Positions 1 to 5,345 of a DNA stretch of 7,084 nt are shown in pieces. Location of the stretch: contig JANYIP010000222.1 in assembly GCA_025361995.1 (NCBI GenBank), positions 1 to 7,084 on the forward strand, given 5' to 3'. The notes under the pieces were generated by a model. It searched no databases. It saw only the letters and a program-made list of their open reading frames with translations, and was not told the origin of the DNA. How positions within the stretch are numbered: the first letter of the stretch is position 1; each line of letters opens with the position of its first letter. The translations under genes were made by a program, and so were the position numbers. The DNA comes from Streptomycetales bacterium. Its GTDB lineage: Bacteria > Actinomycetota > Actinomycetes > Prado026.

Positions 1-12
1 AGTAGTTGCACG

Positions 13-264
13 ATGGACTGGCGTCACCGTTCCGCGTGCCGCGACGAAGACCCCGAGCTGTTCTTCCCGATCGGGAACACCGGGCCGGCACTGCTCCAGA
101 TCGAAGAAGCCAAGATCATCTGCCGCCGTTGCGAGGTACGCGAGTCGTGCCTGTCATGGGCGCTCGAGTCCGGACAGGACCACGGCGTCTGGGGCGGAAT
201 GTCGGAGGACGAGCGGCGTGCGCTCAAGCGGCGTACCGCGCGTGCCCGGGCCCGAATGAGCTAG
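13..264 (+). CDS. whiB1: WhiB1-type iron-sulfur transcriptional regulator
   Basis: A complete 83-residue WhiB-family protein. Members bind a [4Fe-4S] cluster and DNA. In M. tuberculosis, WhiB1 is essential, its cluster reacts with nitric oxide, and it partners the primary sigma factor (family knowledge). The four cluster cysteines are visible at residues 9, 37, 40 and 46, in the family spacing C-x27-C-x2-C-x5-C. The G-V-W-G-G turn is at 58-62 and a basic DNA-binding tail (ALKRRTARARAR) follows. The N-terminus MDWRHRSACRDEDPELFFP is almost the same as my recollection of mycobacterial WhiB1, and the length matches (84 in M. tuberculosis), so this is the WhiB1 subclass. The ATG is the only sensible start. 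Only 12 bases precede it, with no clear Shine-Dalgarno among them, so the promoter lies outside the window. It is monocistronic here, followed by a hairpin and the convergent pdtaS gene. Confidence 0.96.
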   Translation: MDWRHRSACRDEDPELFFPIGNTGPALLQIEEAKIICRRCEVRESCLSWALESGQDHGVWGGMSEDERRALKRRTARARARMS

Positions 265-285
265 CTCGACACCATCACCACGTCG

Positions 286-315
286 ACGCCCGGTCCCCTT
301 CGGGGGGCCGGGCGT
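286..315. terminator. Hairpin terminator between convergent whiB1 and pdtaS
   Basis: A long GC-rich inverted repeat lies between the whiB1 stop and the pdtaS stop. The arm CGCCCGG (287-293) pairs with CCGGGCG (308-314). T294 and G307 form a wobble, and CCCC (295-298) pairs with GGGG (303-306), closing a UUCG tetraloop at 299-302. That gives 12 consecutive pairs, plus an outer A-T pair. The C(UUCG)G loop is exceptionally stable on the + strand. Only TT follows, so there is no true U-tract, which is common for actinobacterial terminators. Its position suggests use by both converging genes. Confidence 0.8.
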
Positions 316-320
316 TCGTG

Positions 321-1781
321 CTAGTGCTCGACCGAGATCTCCAGGGCGACCCGGGTCCCGCCCGACTCGCGCGGCTCCACGACGAGATGACCCCCGAGCT
401 CGCCCTCGACGAGGGTGCGGACGATCTGCAGCCCGAGCCGCTCGGACGTGGCCAGGTCGAACCCCGGCGGCAGGCCCACACCGTCGTCCAGGACCTCGAC
501 CTGCAGCCGGTTGCCGTCGCGCTCGGCCACCACGTACAACGATCCCGGCGTTCCGGGGCTGCCGCCGAGCCCGTGCTCGACCGCGTTCTGGACCAGCTCG
601 GACAGGGCAACAGCCAGCGGCGTCGCCACCTCGGCCGGGATGACCCCGAAGCTGCCCTTGCGGGTCGGGCGTACGCCGCCCTCGCTGCTCGACACCTCGG
701 CGACCATCGCCAGCACCCGATCGGCGACCTGGTCGAACGGCACCGACTCGTCGGGCGTGGTCGACAACAGCTCGTGGACGAGCGCGATGGACGCCACCCG
801 CCGCACCGCCTCGTCGAGGGCTCCGCGGGCCTCCGGCAGCTCGGTGCGTCTTGCCTGCAGACGCAGCAGCGCGGCGACGGTCTGCAGGTTGTTCTTCACC
901 CGGTGGTGGATTTCGCGGATCGTCGCGTCCTTGGTGAGAAGCTCGCGCTCGCGGCGGCGCAGCTCGGTGACGTCGCGGACCAGCACCACGCCGCCGATGC
1001 GCGCCCCGGCGGCGAGCACCGGGATCGCACGCAGCGCCACGATCGTGCCCTTGCCCTCGACCTCGACCCCGCGTGCCGTACGTCCCCCGGCCACTGCCAC
1101 CAAGTCCTCGTCGACCGGCCCGCGGCGCGGCACGAGCTGGCGGGTCACCGAGTCGAGCCGACTGCCCACGAGGTCGGCCGCGAGCCCGAGCCGGCGGTAG
1201 GCCGAGAGCGCGTTGGGGCTGGCGTACGTGACGGTTCCGTCGACATCGAGGCGCACCAGGCCGTCCCCCGCCCGCGGCGAGGAGTCGAGCCCCTCCAAGC
1301 CGCCCGGGAAGGGGAAGCTGCCCTCGGCAACCATCCGCGCAAGCTGGTCGGCCACCTCGACGTACGCCGTCTCCAGGCGCCCTCTTGTCCGCGACGTCGC
1401 CGGGTCGGCGTGCCGGGCGATCACCGCGACGACCCGGCCGTCCTCGCCACGGACCGGCAGGGCTTCGGCGGGGGCCAGCGCGTGCTCGGTCCGGCTGCGG
1501 ACGACCCGCCCCAGCTCTAGGGCCTCGTCGAGGAGCGGCCGCCGCCCGCGCGGCAGGAACGTGCCGACGAGATCGTCAGCGAACACCGTCGCCCCTGTGG
1601 TGGGGCGCATCTGGGCGCCGGCGACGTAGCCGGAACCGTTCCAGGTCGGCAGCCACAGGACCAGGTCGGAGAAGGCGAGGTCGGCCAGCAGCTGCCAGTC
1701 GGCGAGCAGCAGGTGCAGCCGGTCGAGGTCTGCGTCGCTGAGGTCCGTGTGCCGCTGGGTGACGTCGTTGAGACTGGGCAC
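321..1781 (-). CDS. pdtaS: PdtaS-type cytosolic sensor histidine kinase
   Basis: A two-component sensor kinase of the HisKA_2 type. In mycobacteria, PdtaS is soluble and phosphorylates PdtaR, an ANTAR-domain RNA-binding response regulator (family knowledge); no regulator gene is in this window. From the chosen start (486 residues) the order is: an N-terminal GAF-like sensor domain (about 20-155), a PAS-like domain beginning near SSPRAGDGLVRLDVDG (about 167-275), the H-box EIHHRVKNNLQ with candidate phospho-histidines 292/293, the N-box ELVQNAVEH (395-403), and the ATP-lid motifs DDGVGLPPGF (432-441) and LGLQIVRTL (449-457). No membrane segments are seen. The frame is open back to a TTG at 1790. 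The GTG at 1781 is preferred because the following residues PSLND align with the start of M. tuberculosis PdtaS (STLGD, from memory). No Shine-Dalgarno is seen. A TACCCT at 1790-1795 (minus strand) would fit a leaderless or nearly leaderless mRNA. It is convergent to whiB1, as in mycobacteria. Confidence 0.93.
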   Translation of the reverse strand: MPSLNDVTQRHTDLSDADLDRLHLLLADWQLLADLAFSDLVLWLPTWNGSGYVAGAQMRPTTGATVFADDLVGTFLPRGRRPLLDEALELGRVVRSRTEHALAPAEALPVRGEDGRVVAVIARHADPATSRTRGRLETAYVEVADQLARMVAEGSFPFPGGLEGLDSSPRAGDGLVRLDVDGTVTYASPNALSAYRRLGLAADLVGSRLDSVTRQLVPRRGPVDEDLVAVAGGRTARGVEVEGKGTIVALRAIPVLAAGARIGGVVLVRDVTELRRRERELLTKDATIREIHHRVKNNLQTVAALLRLQARRTELPEARGALDEAVRRVASIALVHELLSTTPDESVPFDQVADRVLAMVAEVSSSEGGVRPTRKGSFGVIPAEVATPLAVALSELVQNAVEHGLGGSPGTPGSLYVVAERDGNRLQVEVLDDGVGLPPGFDLATSERLGLQIVRTLVEGELGGHLVVEPRESGGTRVALEISVEH

Positions 1782-1830
1782 GAGACCCAAGGGTACGTCG
1801 TCCGCTGAACCGCTGTGCCAGGATCACGCG
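1782..1830. promoter_or_regulatory. Divergent pdtaS-bioF intergenic promoter region
   Basis: These 49 bp separate the starts of two divergent genes, so they should hold at least part of both promoters. Toward pdtaS, the minus-strand hexamer TACCCT (1790-1795) is a plausible -10, just upstream of its GTG. Toward bioF, TACGTC (1794-1799) is a possible -10. The only -35-like hexamer is TTGAGA (1768-1773), which lies inside the pdtaS start and is spaced 20 bp away, longer than usual. AGGA at 1820-1823 is the bioF ribosome binding site. No convincing biotin-repressor operator is seen. The region assignment is sound; the individual hexamers are weak. Confidence 0.4.
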
Positions 1831-3018
1831 GTGACCACCCAGCCGCCGGAGCCGTTCGGGTGGCTCGACGCGCACGCATCAGCCCGGACCGAGGCAGGGC
1901 TGCGACGCCGCGTCCAACCGCGCGAGGCCCACGACCCGCTCCTCGACCTCGCGTCCAACGACTACCTCGGGCTGTGCCGCGACGCACGGGTCGTCGCCGG
2001 CGCCGCGGAGGCGCTCCGTACCTGGGGGGCCGGCTCCACCGGGTCGCGCCTGGTGACCGGCTCCACCACCTTGCACGCCGAGCTGGAACAAGCGTTGGCC
2101 ACCCTCACCGGGCAGCCGTCGGCGCTGGTCTTCTCGTCCGGGTACCTCGCCAACCTCGGCGCCGTCTGCGCGCTGTCCGGGCCCGGTTCGCTGGTGGTCA
2201 GCGACGCCCACAACCACGCGTCGATCGTGGACGCGGCCCGGCTCTCGCGTGCCAGGGTGGTGGTGGTCCCGCACCTCGACGTGACCGCCGTCGAGGCCAC
2301 CCTGGCCGGGCGCGCCGAGGAGCGCGCGCTGGTCGTCACTGACGCTGTCTTCTCGGTCGACGGTGAGCTGGCACCGCTGGTCGAGCTGGCCGACGTGTGC
2401 GCGGCAGCCGGAGCCGGGCTGCTGGTCGACGAGGCGCACGCGCTCGGCGTCCTGGGACCCGGCGGTGCGGGCGCGGCAGCCGCAGCCGGGCTCACCGCGC
2501 GTTCCGGCGTGGTGCTGACTGCCACCCTGTCCAAGTCGCTCGGCGCCCAGGGCGGAGCGGTGCTCGGCTCCCCCGACGTGATCGCCCACCTGGTCGACTC
2601 GGCCCGGCCGTTCATCTTCGACACCGGGCTGGCCCCGTCCAGTGCCGGCGCGGCCCTGGCCTCGATCGGCGTCCTGGCGGCCGAGCCGGACCGGCCCGCC
2701 CGGGTCCGCGCGGCCGCCTCCCATCTGCACGCGTGCGCGCTGGCTGCCGGCTTCTCAGCCACCGCACCGGACGCGGCGGTGGTCGGCGTGCGGGTCGGCA
2801 GTCCCGAGGCCGCGCTGGCGGCGACGGTCCTGCTGGCCACCCTTGGCGTCCGGGTGGGGTGCTTCCGCCCGCCGTCCGTACCTGATGGTGTGTCCCGGTT
2901 GCGGCTGACGGCTCGCGCCGACCTCACCGACGATGAGCTGGCCCTGGCCGGCGCAGCCCTGGCTGCAGCTGGTGCTGCCCACGCGGCAGATCAGGCGGCG
3001 CGTACCTCGCGCAGGTGA
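1831..3018 (+). CDS. bioF: 8-amino-7-oxononanoate synthase (KAPA synthase)
   Basis: A PLP-dependent alpha-oxoamine synthase that joins a pimeloyl thioester and L-alanine to give 8-amino-7-oxononanoate, CO2 and the free thiol carrier. This is the first dedicated ring-forming step of biotin synthesis, in the cytosol. At 395 residues it has the normal family length. Visible family signatures are SNDYLGL (42-48), GAGSTGSRLVTGST (66-79), the PLP-stacking histidine in HNHAS (His129), the D200-E-A-H203 pair that contacts PLP, and the Schiff-base lysine in TLSKSLGAQGG (Lys235, E. coli Lys236). The frame is open back to 1747, inside pdtaS. GTG 1831 is chosen because AGGA at 1820-1823 sits seven bases upstream and VTTQPPEPFGWLDAHA begins like other BioF N-termini. 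The Ala-rich C-terminal tail overlaps the end of the opposing small gene by 28 bp. It stands alone here, away from bioD-bioB. A related 2-amino-3-ketobutyrate ligase is less likely given the biotin neighbours. Confidence 0.93.
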   Translation: MTTQPPEPFGWLDAHASARTEAGLRRRVQPREAHDPLLDLASNDYLGLCRDARVVAGAAEALRTWGAGSTGSRLVTGSTTLHAELEQALATLTGQPSALVFSSGYLANLGAVCALSGPGSLVVSDAHNHASIVDAARLSRARVVVVPHLDVTAVEATLAGRAEERALVVTDAVFSVDGELAPLVELADVCAAAGAGLLVDEAHALGVLGPGGAGAAAAAGLTARSGVVLTATLSKSLGAQGGAVLGSPDVIAHLVDSARPFIFDTGLAPSSAGAALASIGVLAAEPDRPARVRAAASHLHACALAAGFSATAPDAAVVGVRVGSPEAALAATVLLATLGVRVGCFRPPSVPDGVSRLRLTARADLTDDELALAGAALAAAGAAHAADQAARTSRR

Positions 3019-3224
3019 CCGTGGGTGTCGATCACTGCCGATGCCGAGCCGATGGGCTCGAACGGGCCTGAGCCGTAGTAGACGACCAGGTCGACCAGGA
3101 AACCCCCGTCGACCTCGTGCAGGTCGATCGTGGTGTTGACGGAATCGTCAGAGACTGCCGCCCACTCGGCGGCGATGTGTGCCGCCTGCTCGCGGGTGAT
3201 GGTGCTCTCGGACTGGGGAACCAT
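2991..3224 (-). CDS. Small hypothetical protein, 77 residues
   Basis: I do not recognise this protein with confidence. Its sequence is less biased than a GC-rich shadow frame would be. It has a helix-like N-terminal segment TREQAAHIAAEWAA, then alternating strand-like stretches (NTTIDLHEV, GGFLVDLVVYYG) and an ending SAVIDTHGHLREVRAA. An "ITxEQAxxIAxxW ... GFxVxxxxY ... VIDxxGxLxxV" layout is reminiscent of small alpha/beta immunity-like (Imm35/YrhB) or PepSY-like domains. That is a resemblance by eye only. It has no signal peptide, membrane segment or cysteine. The ATG at 3224 is preferred, with GAGAGG (3235-3240 complement) ten bases upstream; a GTG at 3254 would add ten residues. It is convergent with bioF and overlaps its last 28 bp. 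It lies downstream of the SIS gene on the same strand with a 174-bp gap, so it probably has its own promoter. Confidence 0.6.
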   Translation of the reverse strand: MVPQSESTITREQAAHIAAEWAAVSDDSVNTTIDLHEVDGGFLVDLVVYYGSGPFEPIGSASAVIDTHGHLREVRAA

Positions 3225-3279
3225 GGGAGCTGAACCTCTCGTTCGCGCGGCCACCTCCGTGGTTGCCGTCGCCTTTTAA

Positions 3280-3305
3280 GGATCGGCCCTTCGCGGCGCC
3301 GACCC
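3280..3305 (-). terminator. Possible terminator hairpin downstream of the SIS gene
   Basis: Within the 174-bp gap between the SIS gene stop and the small gene start, 3280-3287 (GGATCGGC) pairs with 3298-3305 (GCCGACCC) around a 10-base loop. As minus-strand RNA the eight pairs are complete, with one G-U wobble; on the plus strand the same position is an A-C mismatch. That favours a minus-strand function, meaning the end of the SIS transcript. The bases that follow (TTAAAAGG) are AT-rich but not a U-tract. It could equally be a chance hairpin in GC-rich DNA. The rest of 3225-3398 shows nothing I can assign beyond the small gene's ribosome binding site. Confidence 0.3.
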
Positions 3306-3398
3306 GACCGAACCGGGCCGAGTTGTCGAAGAATTCACCCGCCGGTAACGGTGATCCTCGTCACTCTTGCGCTCAGCCGAACGCGGGACTGCCCCGGC

Positions 3399-4466
3399 CT
3401 ACCAGGTCTGGGTCACCTTGGACAGGCCACGCGGAGCGTCCGGGTCGAGCCCGCGCGCGACCGCGATCTCCAGCGCCAACCACTGCAGCGGCAGGATGTC
3501 CACGATCGGGTGAACCTCCTCAGCGAGCCCGTCCGGAAGCCCCATGAACCGGCCGCCGTCGGCCGCCGACCCGGTTGCCCGCATCTCCTCGAGAGCGTGG
3601 GAGCCGCCGAGCAGCAGGACGTCGGCTCCGCTGGCCCGAACCCGTCGCAGCACGGGCTTCATCGCCTCCAGACCGACACCGTCGGGGACGACCGCCACCA
3701 CGGGGTACTGCGGGTCGATCACGGCAAGGGGCCCGTGCAGGAGGTCAGCACCCGAGAATGCGTGCGCCGCCAGGTAGCTCGTCTCCATCAGCTTGATCGC
3801 CGCCTCACGTGCCGTCGGGTACGAGTACCCGCGCCCGGTGACCACGACGCGGGACGCGAAGCGGTAGACCTGCGCCAGACCGGCCACCTCCTCGCGCCGC
3901 GCGACCAGCCCGGCTGCAGCGCCTGGAAGGCCGCGCGCCGCGGCCGCGTCACCTCCGGCCAGGGCGTCGATCATGAGCCACAGGGCGAGGCACTCGGCAC
4001 TGTACGTCTTGGTGGCGGCCACCGCCCGCTCCCCGCCGGCGCGTACGTCGATGTGCAGCTCGGCAGCTGCGGCGAGGTCGGACTGCGGGGCGTTGGTGAC
4101 GGCCAAGGTGGTGGCGCCGCAGGCCCTGGCCACCGTCATCGACTCGACCAGGTCGGGGCTGGCACCGGACTGGCTGACCGCCACGACCAGGCAGTCGGTC
4201 AGCCGGGGCCGGGCGCCGTAGGCCGTCATGGTCGAGGGTGAGGCCAGGCCGCACGGGAGGCCGAGCCGGATCTCGAGGAGGTACTTGGCGTACAGGGCCG
4301 CATGGTCGCTGGTCCCCCGCGCCGCAAGCAGGACGAACCGCGGTGCCCGGCCGGCGAGCACGCCCGCGACCCGTCGCGCGTCGGCGAGCCCGTGGTCGAG
4401 CAGGCGTTGCAGGACATCGGGCTGCTCGGCGATCTCGGCAGCCATCAAGGCACCACGGACGGGCAC
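3399..4466 (-). CDS. Double-SIS-domain amino-sugar phosphate isomerase/deaminase-like protein
   Basis: A 355-residue protein with two SIS (sugar isomerase) domains and no glutaminase domain. It therefore corresponds to the isomerase half of GlmS, or to the NagB-II/AgaS type of glucosamine-6-phosphate deaminase. The first SIS domain (about 42-170) shows AARGTSDHAALYAKYLLE (48-65), the phosphate-binding SQSGASPD (98-105) and GGERAVAATKTYSAE (144-158). The second (about 205-335) shows GRGYSYPTAREAAIKLMETS (211-230) and HGPLAVID (244-251). The tail DPDAPRGLSKVTQTW resembles the DxPRNLAKSVTVE end of GlmS. The likely substrate is glucosamine-6-phosphate or N-acetylglucosamine-6-phosphate; the exact reaction cannot be read from sequence. 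The frame opens at TTG 4517, inside the operator. GTG 4466 is preferred because GGAG lies five bases upstream; ATG 4445 (MAAEIAEQP) is another option. It is divergent from dasR, with the operator 37 bp upstream, so DasR repression is expected. Confidence 0.85.
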   Translation of the reverse strand: MPVRGALMAAEIAEQPDVLQRLLDHGLADARRVAGVLAGRAPRFVLLAARGTSDHAALYAKYLLEIRLGLPCGLASPSTMTAYGARPRLTDCLVVAVSQSGASPDLVESMTVARACGATTLAVTNAPQSDLAAAAELHIDVRAGGERAVAATKTYSAECLALWLMIDALAGGDAAAARGLPGAAAGLVARREEVAGLAQVYRFASRVVVTGRGYSYPTAREAAIKLMETSYLAAHAFSGADLLHGPLAVIDPQYPVVAVVPDGVGLEAMKPVLRRVRASGADVLLLGGSHALEEMRATGSAADGGRFMGLPDGLAEEVHPIVDILPLQWLALEIAVARGLDPDAPRGLSKVTQTW

Positions 4467-4502
4467 GGCATCTCCAGACACGACACGGCTCGGTTCGCGC
4501 AA

Positions 4503-4518
4503 ATTGGTATAGACCAAT
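4503..4518. promoter_or_regulatory. DasR-responsive element (dre-like operator)
   Basis: The 16-mer ATTGGTATAGACCAAT has perfect 6-bp arms (ATTGGT/ACCAAT) around ATAG. Compared with the Streptomyces dre consensus ACTGGTCTAGACCACT (from memory) it matches 13 of 16 positions, including the invariant TGGT and GACCA core. It sits in the most AT-rich patch of the window, 37 bp upstream of the SIS start and 71 bp upstream of the dasR start. It also overlaps the likely promoters: minus-strand TATACC (4506-4511) and TATATT (4516-4521) are -10-like. One site between divergent genes would let DasR control both the SIS gene and its own operon. I found no second copy in the window. Confidence 0.85.
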
Positions 4519-4523
4519 ATACC

Positions 4524-4529
4524 TACGAT
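4524..4529 (+). promoter_or_regulatory. Possible -10 element of the dasR-bioD-bioB transcript
   Basis: TACGAT fits the TANNNT pattern of actinobacterial -10 elements. It lies six bases after the operator, so bound DasR would block it. No good -35 is seen: the operator's TTGGTA (4504-4509) is only 14 bases away, and AAATTG (4501-4506) has the right 17-base spacing but a poor sequence. A start site near 4536 would give either a roughly 54-base leader to ATG 4590 or a leaderless message at the in-frame GTG 4536. The leader contains a four-pair GCCC/GGGC hairpin with a GCGA loop (4538-4549). Confidence 0.3.
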
Positions 4530-4589
4530 CGCAGAGTGCCCGCGAGGGCGTCAACCCGTCGCCCGGTCACGACGTGCCACCATGGACCC

Positions 4590-5345
4590 ATGTCGCTCGA
4601 GCAGGCCGCCCGCGCGGCCGGCTCGGCACCCCGGGAGCCGAAGTACTACCGGCTCAAGCGCCACCTCACCGAGCTCACCCGGACCCTTCCCGCGGGCTCC
4701 CTGGTACCCACCGAGCGAACCCTCGCCGTCGAGTTCGAGACCTCCAGGACGACGGTGCGGCAGGCCCTCACCGAGCTCGTCGTCGAGGGCCGCCTCGAGC
4801 GCATCCAGGGGCGCGGCACATTCGTCGCCAAACCCAAGGTGGCGCAGAGCCTGGAGCTCACCTCGTACACCCAGGACATGCGCTCGCAGGGGCTGGAACC
4901 TGCCTCACGGCTCATCACCCTGGAGTACGTGCGGGCCGACGCCGAGCAGGCGGTTCGGCTCGACGTCCGCGTCGGCGCCCGGGTGATCCACCTGGTCAGG
5001 CTGCGACTGGTCAACGGCGAGCCGATGGCGATCGAGCGGACGTACCTGGCCGCCGCTCGCTTCCCCCGGCTGCGCCAGCACCTCGACCGGCTCGGCTCGC
5101 TCTACGCCGCTCTCGACCTGGGGTACGGGGTACGGCTGAGGTCGGCCGAGGAGACCATCGAGACCGCGCTGGCGAGCCCGGAGGAGGCCGCGCTGCTCGG
5201 GGTCGAGGTCGGACTCGCCCTGCTGCTGCTGTCCAGGCACGGCTTCGACTTCGACGGCCGGCCGGTCGAGTGGGGTCGGTCGGTGTACCGCGGTGACCGC
5301 TACCGCTTCGTCGCCCACCTCCACCGCCCGGCCGGTGACCGGTGA
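4590..5345 (+). CDS. dasR: DasR-like GntR/HutC-family repressor of amino-sugar metabolism
   Basis: A 251-residue regulator with an N-terminal winged helix-turn-helix (about 16-83) and a UTRA effector domain (about 86-245). In Streptomyces, DasR represses N-acetylglucosamine uptake and catabolism, chitinases and some antibiotic and siderophore genes. Glucosamine-6-phosphate or N-acetylglucosamine-6-phosphate releases it from DNA (established knowledge). Many stretches match my recollection of S. coelicolor DasR (254 residues): PKYYRLK-HL, VP-ERTLA-EF-TSRTTVRQAL-ELVVEGRLERIQG-GTFVAKPKV (about 39-84), LTSYT-DMR-QGLEP (90-104), NGEPMAIE (142-149), EETIET (187-192) and SVYRGDRY-FVA-L-RP (231-247). 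The recognition helix TSRTTVRQAL is intact. ATG 4590 is chosen by N-terminal length; its Shine-Dalgarno is poor, and an in-frame GTG at 4536 would add 18 residues. The stop overlaps the bioD start, so it is the first gene of a dasR-bioD-bioB operon. Confidence 0.9.
   Translation: MSLEQAARAAGSAPREPKYYRLKRHLTELTRTLPAGSLVPTERTLAVEFETSRTTVRQALTELVVEGRLERIQGRGTFVAKPKVAQSLELTSYTQDMRSQGLEPASRLITLEYVRADAEQAVRLDVRVGARVIHLVRLRLVNGEPMAIERTYLAAARFPRLRQHLDRLGSLYAALDLGYGVRLRSAEETIETALASPEEAALLGVEVGLALLLLSRHGFDFDGRPVEWGRSVYRGDRYRFVAHLHRPAGDR
5332..5345 (+). repeat. Tandem 7-bp repeat at the dasR/bioD junction
   Basis: CCGGTGA occurs twice in tandem (5332-5338, 5339-5345), followed by a partial CCG. The second copy contains the overlapping GTGA that ends dasR and starts bioD. 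Since seven is not a multiple of three, gain or loss of a unit would shift the dasR frame at its last few codons and break the overlap. Confidence 0.75.

Noticed and set aside
6..1520. A 504-codon plus-strand open frame opposite pdtaS
   Set aside because: It overlaps whiB1 and runs antisense through the well-supported pdtaS gene. Its translation is Arg/His/Pro/Gly-rich with no family motifs, typical of a shadow frame in GC-rich DNA.
1806..1818. TGAAC followed by CGC and TGTGC upstream of bioF, resembling the BioQ operator TGAAC-N3-GTTAC
   Set aside because: Only the left half matches; the right half is poor, and no BioQ-type regulator gene is present. A five-base match is expected by chance.
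1747..1830. Upstream in-frame start of bioF at 1747
   Set aside because: It lies inside the divergent pdtaS coding start and has no ribosome binding site. GTG 1831 has AGGA at good spacing and family-like N-terminal residues.
1879..2927. Two long minus-strand open frames opposite bioF (1879-2730 and 1962-2927)
   Set aside because: They overlap each other in different frames and are antisense to bioF. Their biased composition marks them as GC-driven artefacts.
3402..3419. ACCAGGTCTGGGTCACC as a second dre-like site
   Set aside because: It lies in the coding 3' end of the SIS gene and lacks the paired TGGT/ACCA arms at the correct spacing.
4467..4517. Upstream TTG (4517) and GTG (4481) starts for the SIS gene
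   Set aside because: The TTG lies inside the operator palindrome and the GTG 4481 lacks a good Shine-Dalgarno, while GTG 4466 has GGAG at proper spacing.
4302..4589. N-terminal extension of the dasR frame back to 4302
   Set aside because: It would run antisense through the SIS gene and through the operator. The extra residues have no DasR-like sequence, and ATG 4590 gives the usual family length.
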